Below, in pieces: positions 1-7,397 of a stretch of DNA of 10,900 nucleotides. Position numbers and translations under genes: made by a program. The stretch lies in assembly GCA_026391235.1 (NCBI GenBank), contig JAPLDV010000573.1:1-10900 (forward strand). Direction: 5' to 3'. The stretch's first letter is position 1, and each line of letters starts with the position of its first letter. Under the pieces are notes generated by a model that saw only the letters and a list, made by a program, of their open reading frames with translations, searched no databases and was not told the DNA's origin. Source of the stretch: Bacteroidia bacterium (GTDB lineage Bacteria > Bacteroidota > Bacteroidia > Bacteroidales > UBA12481).

Positions 1-1548
1 GCGGGTAACCTGCTTTTCATTTGAGAACATGGAAACCAGTTCCTCCGACGGATCCGGTCCAAGCAGGTTCTTCTTCGATCCGTCGTGTGTTTTCGGACCC
101 ATAGTGGTCACGGGATAGATCAGCATGGCAAAATCCGGCCGGGAGCTGATCCGGGAAACAGGATCATCAGCCTGGTTATCACCTGTATCGAAATGTGTTG
201 CTGCGGTTGATGCCAGGTGACCACCGGCTGAAAAACCAATGATGCCTATCCGGGATGGATCCAACTTCCAGTCTGCCGCGTTGGCACGCACCAACCGCAT
301 GGCGCGCTGCACATCGGCCAGCGGGACTTTATAATTGCCGTGGGGCAGCCTGTATTCCAGAATGATTCCGGCAATGCCGTGTCTGCACAGCCATTGAGCT
401 ATTCCATGCCCTTCAGGACCTGTAACCAGGCCGCCATACCCTCCACCCGGGCAGATGACTACTGCGGCTCCATTCGGATTTGCCGGTTGGTAGACGGTGA
501 TAAAGGGTTTTTCACCAGCGGGCCTGCCATCGCTTTCCGGAACCAAACCTGTCCAGAGGGGAATGGTAACGGGGGAGATGTATTTCCCCTGCATAATCGC
601 CTCAAAAGCAGGCAGAGCAGCCTTGTAAACAGTTTCGTGGCCTGCGGCCGTTGGATGCTGTCCGTCGCCGGTTTCAAAGCCAAAAAAACCAAGATCAACC
701 AGGTAAATGCACCCGTCCCCGGATGATGATTGATAATCATTGAAAGCTTCTGTCACCCTGGCCCTCGCACAGCCAGAAACCGGAATCATAACGATAATCT
801 TGGCTTCCTTAGTGGCCCGGCTGCGCAGTTTCGTGAGGGCACTGATTACGTGTTCTTTAGCGGGAGCACCATTTTCGCCGAGATTGATCAGGACCACACC
901 GGGTGCTGGAATCAATTTATCACCCTGCAACCTGCTGACCGTTGATGTCGCACTGTCAATCAATACATTAAGCGAAGGCATACCGGCCATTCCACCGCCC
1001 CAATCGTATCCGCCAAAGGCAAGGCGCGATTCGCGGTAGCCAAAGTGCTTCGCCAGAAGATAGCCGTAACTCGCACGTGCCTCATCCGACGCTGCCCACA
1101 GATCATCCGCAGGACGTCCCTGCCCATCCGCCAGGGCAGCACCGTCGCCTGAGAGGATGGAGTCGCCGATGGTGAGCCAGACCTTGCGGGGAAGTTTAAT
1201 CTTGACGGTTGAACCACCTTCATCTACGATAAATCCGGAAAATTTAACCGAATTCGGTGGCAAGTCATCATTATACCGGTCCTCAAATGGCGACATTCCT
1301 TTGATATACAAATCAATAACCGGATCCTGCACATCGGGGGACAGCAAAATCGATTTTTCCCCCGCCATCAGCTGATGAGTCCTGACCTGTCCTCCATTAA
1401 CGGTCCAGGAGCCGTCCTTACGCACCCAGTTATACGGGGAGAGGCCGGCAAGGATATTTCGGTCAGTGACGGGGATAACGGTGGCAAAAAGGCCCTGAAC
1501 GCTGAACAGAAAGATTATTGGTATAAGCAGGGCTGATTTATTGAACAT
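1..1548 (-). CDS. Secreted two-domain esterase: SGNH/GDSL hydrolase fused to alpha/beta-hydrolase (3' end beyond window)
   Basis: The frame is open from the ATG at 1548 to the left edge (516 codons), so the C-terminus is missing. Residues 1-22 form a signal peptide ending near GLFA, so the product should be exported. Residues 25-122 look like the small beta domain that often precedes this SGNH type (note GLSPYNW). An SGNH esterase follows: IGDS with nucleophile Ser130, LGENG at 223-227 in place of the usual GxND block, and DGQHP with Asp295 and His298. From about 325 a second, unrelated esterase starts. It is of the acetyl-esterase/lipase (Aes-like) type, with oxyanion-hole motif CPGGGYGG (366-373) and nucleophile elbow GFSAGG around Ser440. 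Its Asp and His should lie beyond the edge. The likely role is removing acyl groups, probably acetyl, from polysaccharide. The start lies 62 nt after the fucosidase gene, with an AGGAAA about 16 nt upstream. Exact substrate and ester specificity cannot be read from the sequence. Confidence 0.9.
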   Translation of the reverse strand, partial: MFNKSALLIPIIFLFSVQGLFATVIPVTDRNILAGLSPYNWVRKDGSWTVNGGQVRTHQLMAGEKSILLSPDVQDPVIDLYIKGMSPFEDRYNDDLPPNSVKFSGFIVDEGGSTVKIKLPRKVWLTIGDSILSGDGAALADGQGRPADDLWAASDEARASYGYLLAKHFGYRESRLAFGGYDWGGGMAGMPSLNVLIDSATSTVSRLQGDKLIPAPGVVLINLGENGAPAKEHVISALTKLRSRATKEAKIIVMIPVSGCARARVTEAFNDYQSSSGDGCIYLVDLGFFGFETGDGQHPTAAGHETVYKAALPAFEAIMQGKYISPVTIPLWTGLVPESDGRPAGEKPFITVYQPANPNGAAVVICPGGGYGGLVTGPEGHGIAQWLCRHGIAGIILEYRLPHGNYKVPLADVQRAMRLVRANAADWKLDPSRIGIIGFSAGGHLASTAATHFDTGDNQADDPVSRISSRPDFAMLIYPVTTMGPKTHDGSKKNLLGPDPSEELVSMFSNEKQVTR

Positions 1549-1610
1549 GCAGGCAATTTATTGATTTCCTAAAATACAAGAATTTTGTGTGCTGGCATGC
1601 AGAGACGTTG

Positions 1611-4600
1611 TCATCCAGGGTTCCTGAGTGCCGGTATCTGCCCGCTGAAAGTCAGTTTTATCGCATAAGCAGGAGATTCCCATGGAGCCTGTTCAGGCAG
1701 TCCGATTACCAGTTCCCCCGCCTCCTGCCGGTATTCCAACTTTCCCTGACCGCCAAGCAGTGTCACATGCGCCAAAGTTTTCAAATCGACCCGCGATGAA
1801 CCCAGGACTTTTATTCTGAGTTCTTCACCGGGCCACACCAGGTTCGTAACATATAAAACCGTATTTTCCTTGTTCCGGGTAAACCGGATATCCCCCGGCC
1901 CATCATCGGCCACCACCCATGCCCGGGTGGAAAAAACCGCCTCACCGATGATATCGAGGCATTTGCCCATTTCCGTCAACATGGAAATGGTTTCAGGCTC
2001 CAGTTCACCATCAGGCGTCAATGGCACATTCAACAGGAGATTGCCATTCTTGCTGACTATATCCATCAGCATATCAATCACTTCTTTAGCCGGCTTATAT
2101 CTGTCGGCTGCATGGCGGATCCAGTACCAATCGGCTCCCATGGTTTTATCCGATTGCCAGGCATAATGCTGAACCGATTCCGGATACCCGAATTCATAGT
2201 TATTGACCGCAACATTGGGGGTCCAGTCAAGCTTGATCGTAGCCACAGCCTCCAGTCGTCCGTCATTCCATTTCTGATTCTCATTGTAGAAATGCGAAAG
2301 GACGTTCAGTCCGGCCTGTTTAAACGGGATGCCGCCATCGGTATAATAAAGATCCGGATGGTACTTGTCCATCAGGTCCTTCATCCGGTTTTCAAAGTTC
2401 TGTTCGAATTCCGGCGGTCCCACATCACTCCGCTGTTCGTACCAAAAACTGGTATCATCCCATTTAACACCATAAAGATCAGCATATTCCGGATTCTGTC
2501 CATCATAAGGGATCCCGGCCATGGGTCCGGTTTTATCGGAACCGTGTGAAAACTGAAACCACCGGTAGGTTCTGGCAACATGTGAAGCAACGCCCAGATG
2601 AAGACCCTCTTTATCAACTGCCTTCCTCCACATACCGATGATATCCTTGCCCGAAGTGACCACCGAATTGTACCGGGGCTGGTACTTCGAATCCCACATA
2701 TCAAAATTATCATGATGGACAGCAACAGGCACCACATAACGCGCTCCGGTCTGCTTGTACAATTTGACCAGCCGGTCGGCCTGGTCCTGATCGAATTTCG
2801 GGGCCGTAAACAATTTACAGATGTCTTTGTAGCCAAAAACGGATGGATGGCCATAGGTGGCAACATGGTACTTATAGCCCTCGGTGCCCTGCTCGTACAT
2901 CCAGCGGGCGTACCAGGTGGTGGCCACACCCGGAATGCTTTGCGGGCCCCAGTGCATATATATCCCCAGTTTGGCATCCTTGAACCATTCGGGAGTCTCG
3001 TACTGCTTTAGTGATTCAACGGTTGGTTTAAAATATGAACCGACCGGTTCACCACCCCGGGAAGATGCGATCCCAACATCAAAGAATGTCAAGGCCGCAA
3101 TCCTGTTTTCTCCCCGGAGAATATTATCCTGGCTCCATGTTTTGCTATCCAGGTAGGTAATCTTTTGTGCTGATGAAGGTTCTTTCAGTTTTAACCGGAT
3201 AATATTCCCGGAAACGCTGCCTGATGCCACCTTTCCGGTCTCCCCGTCAAGATAAAACTGGGTGGTCAAAGAATCTTTCCAGATGACCGGCTGATCGAAC
3301 TCAAGTTCAATTTCATCTTTATGGGTACCGGTATAATATGCCTTTTTGAGATCCGGCGGGGTTATCGACCGGTTAAAAGCCTGACCGTAAATATCACGCT
3401 CCACGAGGGGACAGATCAGGTGGGCGATTTCAGCATATCCTTCCGGGGGAAAATGACAGCCACCCGGAGGCTTGATGCCAAGTGTCGACATGATGCCCAT
3501 GTTTGAGAAATACCGCGGAAGGGTGCGCTGCACCTCGCGAAGCATATTGTCGGAGCCATTCTCAGTCATTGCACACGACCTGGGCCATATCTGAAAGATG
3601 TAATAGTTTCGGATATTCGGATAATCCTCTTTCCAGGCCGCCGACATATCGATAAAATACTGCCGGTAGTCTTCCCAGCCAAACCTGCCGCTTGGCCCGG
3701 CAGCCCCCTGGTCATTCTCGCCCTGATGCCAGAAAACCCCGCGTATGCCGTGTGTCAGTCCCGACTGTCTGATGCGCCACAGTAAACGGCCGTATATCGT
3801 TGTTGAGTCAGTCGGTTCAGCTTCATTTCTCTGGTGCACATCGATCCTGCTCCCCCCGACCGAGCCGTTGATGATGCAAACCGGCATTTTATAATTTTCA
3901 ATGAGTTGTTTAGCCAGTTCGATTCCCCAGTATCCGATCTGCAGCTTTGCCCCCTGGTTATCATAGGATACCGCGTTGCCCCAAAGGTTTAACCTGCACT
4001 TTTCCGGATCGGTGTCGGCGCAGCCAAAGCTCCTGAGGAATTCGCTCGCATACGGGTTCACAGCCCTCCCATAATCATTGGCCTCTGCATTCGACTGGCC
4101 ATCAATAATATAAGCATCGCCACAAACAATATTATATGCTGCATTCAGGACTCTTTCGCTATTGCCGGTTAAGATGCCAAATTCAGCTTTGTACCGGATG
4201 AGTCCGGGTTTAAGTTTCGATGTAAAGGCATAGGTTTTATCTGCATTAATTTTTTGAACCTGACGGTCGTAAAGCTTTCCATCCGCAAAAACCTTCAAAA
4301 AAACCGAATCTGCACCTTCCGCCAGCTTTCCGTTGTAGTGCATGATCCCCTGATTCTTATCATTCCGTGCATAGAACTGGTTATTTACCGGTTTTTCGTT
4401 CTTTTCGGGGATACGATCAATCCACGGATCAGTTTTTGGCTCTGTGACATTTATTGATGTGGATTCTACGAAATCATCGCCGCCGTTATTAAGGGCCAGA
4501 CTAACCTTGATTCTGCCGCTGAATTGAGACCGCTTCAGACGTAACGTAGAGACGTTTATAAACGTCTCTACTACATCGGATATCACTGCACCGCCGGCCA

Positions 4601-7376
4601 CGCTCCACCTATAATGCAAATTCCCTGCACCTTTTGCCCGCATGGCTGCCAGATTGCTGATTTCGGGAACCACTTCAATGATATCCCGGCCGTTCCAGTT
4701 TGCCGGAGCTCTCAGGGAAAACACCGGTTCCGGAATCTCTTCTCTGACGGTAACAGGAATATTAATGATTTTAACGGTATCTGAATATACTGCCTTGAAC
4801 TGCAAAACAAAATCCTGATCCGCCACCACCCGGCCCGCATCAAATGTGTACGAAAACCGGTCAGCTGCAACAGTGCGATCCGAACCGCCACGCCTGATGA
4901 TCCAATAAATTTTGAGAGCGCCGCCGGCCTGGGCATTCACCATAGCACTTTTGCCTTCAGCAACTTCTATCTTTGTTGCAGAAACCGAAAATGCATCACC
5001 CGGCTGCACCAAAGGCCCAACCAGGGTTTGCATGGGTTTCTGGTTTTCGTACTGGAGCCTGATCCAATCGGCAGAACGGGCGACGTTTGAAATCCTCACT
5101 TCATCGACTTCGCCGGAAAACCAATAATCATCTTTCCAGCCACCTATCCACATACCAGCCGGACTTTTTATTGCAAGCGGGTTTTTTACAGCTGAAGAAA
5201 AACCATCAGGCAATCCATTGACGTAAACCCGGGAATTTCCTTCCTGATAAGTATGGACCACTTGAATCCATTCATTCAGAGGTAGTTTACTGCTGCCGTT
5301 AACGTTTGCCCCCGACCAATAGCAATCCATCCTGATATGCGGCGGACTGGCAAAACTCATTGTCACTTTGCCCTGCTTTTCCTCATTGCCCCAACCCAGG
5401 ACGAGGCCATTCGGCAGGCTGCCCCTGATCCAGGCTTCGGTAGTGCTTGGTTTTGAACCGGTTGGATAGGTTGTAATGTTCTCTCCGCAAGAAATGCCCT
5501 TTCCCTCTGCAAAATGCATCGCATTGCCAATTATTCCGGTGGAGGCTGCCGCACCTGCATTTTTCGGCTTTACTGTGCCTGTTTCATCCAGAAGTGCATC
5601 ATTCATGTGCAAAACACTTAGATAACCGTTTGATTCATTGAATACTGCATTACCGCTGGATTCACTTTCGGCTCCCGGCCTGCCCCAGTATAACTTGATT
5701 TCCTGCCGGCTGTTTCCCGTGATCTCAGGTGTTTTCAACCAGATACTGGCTTTGCCTTTTACGGGATCCCATTCATCGGTTTGAAAGGCTAACGGAACGC
5801 CCGAAACGGTTGAAAACCGGATATCTTCGCCACCCGCCATCGCCTGGCTGAAATTAAAGAAGCTTTTATCGAGCCGGACCAGCAGCGGAAAATTCTTTTC
5901 AGCTGCAGATACATGCAGATCAGCTCCTTCCGGTGTGGTGAGAATGTACAGCGAACCCGAATATTTCCAATCCTGATAGGGGGAAGAGTTTAACGGGGAA
6001 TCTGTTCCATCAGAAACCACGATCACCTCGGAATAGGGATTTCGCGCCGAAGCTGCTATCGGGCAAGAAGATACATCGATCGCCAGCATTCCATTGGTTA
6101 TCTCAAATTTCAAGGGCCGCCGTTGAGTGTCTGACAGCATGTAAACCTGATTCACCCGTACGAGGCGCTTATCGATGATGCGGTTGATATCCTTCAGTTG
6201 AATGTTTTGCCCGGTCCAGCTCAGCACATGAACGAAAAGCTGATGGGACTTAACCGTTAACCTGATATTTTCCGGCGGGTCAAACGGCAATCCATCAGCC
6301 CCGTATATACTTGATCCATAGATATTCAACCAGGAACCCATTTCGCCGAGAATACTCTCTGCCTGCGGGATGATCACCCCATTTCCGTCGGGACCGACGT
6401 TTAGCAGATAGTTTCCGCCTTTACTGACGATCTCGATCAGATTATGAACGGCCTGTTTCGCGCTCATCAAACTGTCGTGTACTGAATATCCATAAGAAAA
6501 GCCCAATGTGCCCGGGTTTTCCCATCCCCCGGCCTGATAACCCCCGGGCGTTTCGTTGTCACCCTTTGAACCGTAATCACCATCGGTGGAGCCGAAAAAA
6601 TTGGATATCCTGCTGTTTATCAGACAGTAGGGTCTGTTGGCATGGATCAGGGAATCAAGAAAAGCAACCTCTGCACGGGTCTTTATACCGATACCATCGA
6701 ACCAGACGATATCGACCGGGTATTTTGTGACCAGCTCCTCCACCTGCTTTGCCGCATAATTGGGAAAGTAGTTGTTATGCCATCGGTCCATGCCGCCCGA
6801 CTTGTTGTTGGGATAGTCCCAGAAGTTGCATTGTTTATAATGATCATCGCAGGCCGCATCCGGGTGGTGCCAGTCGCGGTCGACCGAATAATATACCCCG
6901 AATTTCAGCCCGGCCTTCTGGCATGCCGCTGCCAGTTCAGCCAGTGGATCACGTCCAAACCGGGTCATATCCATAATATCGTACGTACTGACTTTTGAAT
7001 CATACAAGGCAAATCCGTCGTGATGCTTAGCCATCATGACGATATACTTCATGCCGGCATTTTTAGCGATCTGTATCCACCTTTCGGCATTGAAACCTAC
7101 CGGGTTGAACTCCCGGGCCATTGAATCATACTCGACATTCGGTATCTGCCTGAATTTCAGCCATTCGGAATATCCATCCTGATAAACCCCCTTCCAGTAA
7201 CCTCCCGCCTGGGAATAAGCACCCCAGGTGATCATCATGCCAAACCGCGCATCAAGCCACCATTTCAGGCGTTCTTCGCGGGTTACCTTCGGCAACAGGC
7301 TATTCTGTGCCCGGCAAAGATCTTCTGCCAGAACCAGAATCAAACCCAAAACCAAAAACCATCTTAACTTTCTCAC
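1611..7376 (-). CDS. Giant secreted multienzyme: GH29 alpha-L-fucosidase - DUF2341/LamG - Ig-like - SGNH esterase - GH29 alpha-L-fucosidase
   Basis: This 1,921-residue protein starts at a GTG; an in-frame TAA at 7391 excludes earlier starts. Residues 1-23 are a signal peptide cut near CRA/QN. GH29 domain 1 (about 30-470) has HHDGFALYD (118-126), VWFDG with predicted nucleophile Asp227, WENPGT (Glu286, possible acid/base) and GGNYLLNVGPDG (320-331). DUF2341 (about 495-570) and LamG (585-785, with GEVDEVRISN) follow and probably bind glycan. Ig-like domains occupy about 796-880 and 885-978. The SASA-type SGNH esterase module (about 985-1335) has DGQSN with Ser1095, FWHQGEND (1215-1222) and GGCHF with His1308; a beta domain follows to about 1435. 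GH29 domain 2 (about 1455-1915) has HWGPQ, HHDNFDMWDS (1554-1563), LYYTDGG with predicted nucleophile Asp1680 and LLNVPLTPDG (1781-1790). GH29 releases alpha-L-fucose; SASA esterases remove O-acetyl groups. Typical GH29 enzymes are about 450-600 residues. No T9SS tail is evident. Substrate is unknown. Confidence 0.95.
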   Translation of the reverse strand: MRKLRWFLVLGLILVLAEDLCRAQNSLLPKVTREERLKWWLDARFGMMITWGAYSQAGGYWKGVYQDGYSEWLKFRQIPNVEYDSMAREFNPVGFNAERWIQIAKNAGMKYIVMMAKHHDGFALYDSKVSTYDIMDMTRFGRDPLAELAAACQKAGLKFGVYYSVDRDWHHPDAACDDHYKQCNFWDYPNNKSGGMDRWHNNYFPNYAAKQVEELVTKYPVDIVWFDGIGIKTRAEVAFLDSLIHANRPYCLINSRISNFFGSTDGDYGSKGDNETPGGYQAGGWENPGTLGFSYGYSVHDSLMSAKQAVHNLIEIVSKGGNYLLNVGPDGNGVIIPQAESILGEMGSWLNIYGSSIYGADGLPFDPPENIRLTVKSHQLFVHVLSWTGQNIQLKDINRIIDKRLVRVNQVYMLSDTQRRPLKFEITNGMLAIDVSSCPIAASARNPYSEVIVVSDGTDSPLNSSPYQDWKYSGSLYILTTPEGADLHVSAAEKNFPLLVRLDKSFFNFSQAMAGGEDIRFSTVSGVPLAFQTDEWDPVKGKASIWLKTPEITGNSRQEIKLYWGRPGAESESSGNAVFNESNGYLSVLHMNDALLDETGTVKPKNAGAAASTGIIGNAMHFAEGKGISCGENITTYPTGSKPSTTEAWIRGSLPNGLVLGWGNEEKQGKVTMSFASPPHIRMDCYWSGANVNGSSKLPLNEWIQVVHTYQEGNSRVYVNGLPDGFSSAVKNPLAIKSPAGMWIGGWKDDYWFSGEVDEVRISNVARSADWIRLQYENQKPMQTLVGPLVQPGDAFSVSATKIEVAEGKSAMVNAQAGGALKIYWIIRRGGSDRTVAADRFSYTFDAGRVVADQDFVLQFKAVYSDTVKIINIPVTVREEIPEPVFSLRAPANWNGRDIIEVVPEISNLAAMRAKGAGNLHYRWSVAGGAVISDVVETFINVSTLRLKRSQFSGRIKVSLALNNGGDDFVESTSINVTEPKTDPWIDRIPEKNEKPVNNQFYARNDKNQGIMHYNGKLAEGADSVFLKVFADGKLYDRQVQKINADKTYAFTSKLKPGLIRYKAEFGILTGNSERVLNAAYNIVCGDAYIIDGQSNAEANDYGRAVNPYASEFLRSFGCADTDPEKCRLNLWGNAVSYDNQGAKLQIGYWGIELAKQLIENYKMPVCIINGSVGGSRIDVHQRNEAEPTDSTTIYGRLLWRIRQSGLTHGIRGVFWHQGENDQGAAGPSGRFGWEDYRQYFIDMSAAWKEDYPNIRNYYIFQIWPRSCAMTENGSDNMLREVQRTLPRYFSNMGIMSTLGIKPPGGCHFPPEGYAEIAHLICPLVERDIYGQAFNRSITPPDLKKAYYTGTHKDEIELEFDQPVIWKDSLTTQFYLDGETGKVASGSVSGNIIRLKLKEPSSAQKITYLDSKTWSQDNILRGENRIAALTFFDVGIASSRGGEPVGSYFKPTVESLKQYETPEWFKDAKLGIYMHWGPQSIPGVATTWYARWMYEQGTEGYKYHVATYGHPSVFGYKDICKLFTAPKFDQDQADRLVKLYKQTGARYVVPVAVHHDNFDMWDSKYQPRYNSVVTSGKDIIGMWRKAVDKEGLHLGVASHVARTYRWFQFSHGSDKTGPMAGIPYDGQNPEYADLYGVKWDDTSFWYEQRSDVGPPEFEQNFENRMKDLMDKYHPDLYYTDGGIPFKQAGLNVLSHFYNENQKWNDGRLEAVATIKLDWTPNVAVNNYEFGYPESVQHYAWQSDKTMGADWYWIRHAADRYKPAKEVIDMLMDIVSKNGNLLLNVPLTPDGELEPETISMLTEMGKCLDIIGEAVFSTRAWVVADDGPGDIRFTRNKENTVLYVTNLVWPGEELRIKVLGSSRVDLKTLAHVTLLGGQGKLEYRQEAGELVIGLPEQAPWESPAYAIKLTFSGQIPALRNPG
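4546..4571. repeat. Perfect 26-bp palindrome inside the coding frame
   Basis: The half-site GTAGAGACGTTTA is followed directly by its exact reverse complement, with the dyad axis between 4558 and 4559. It lies within the multienzyme gene and encodes residues VETFINVST (936-944) in the second Ig-like domain without a stop. The transcript could fold into a stem of about 11-13 bp. No U-run follows on either strand, so it does not look like a terminator. Its GTAGAGACG...CGTCTCTAC ends resemble short dispersed palindromic repeats that I recall from Bacteroidota and cyanobacterial genomes. That similarity is from memory and untested; only one full copy occurs in the window. Confidence 0.85.
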
Positions 7377-7397
7377 GATCTCACTTTCTTAACGTAT

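Noticed and set aside
340..726. Plus-strand open frame of 128 codons; similar ones at 2112-2549, 2598-3011, 6642-6998, 8395-8826 and 9401-9802
   Set aside because: All lie opposite strongly supported minus-strand genes, show no recognisable domains and have low-complexity or basic composition typical of antisense shadow frames.
1601..1610. AGAGACGTTG just after the stop of the multienzyme gene, matching 9 of 10 bases of the 4546-4571 palindrome arm
   Set aside because: A 9-base match is expected by chance at the several-per-cent level in a window of this size, and no second arm is present, so it is not supported as a repeat copy.
1549..1610. Possible promoter or terminator in the 62-nt gap before the double esterase (TATTTTAG on the minus strand, small GCATGC dyad)
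   Set aside because: The -7-like element has a mismatch to the Bacteroidota TAnnTTTG consensus and no -33 element at the right spacing; the dyad is too short and lacks a U-run.
4546..4571. The palindrome as a transcription terminator
   Set aside because: No T-run follows on either strand and it lies deep inside an open reading frame that continues for nearly 1,000 codons.
1611..7376. Assembly chimera or frameshift joining separate fucosidase and esterase genes
   Set aside because: The frame is continuous, domain motifs are intact, there is no internal signal peptide, and composition looks alike on both sides of the junctions. Only read mapping could settle it fully.
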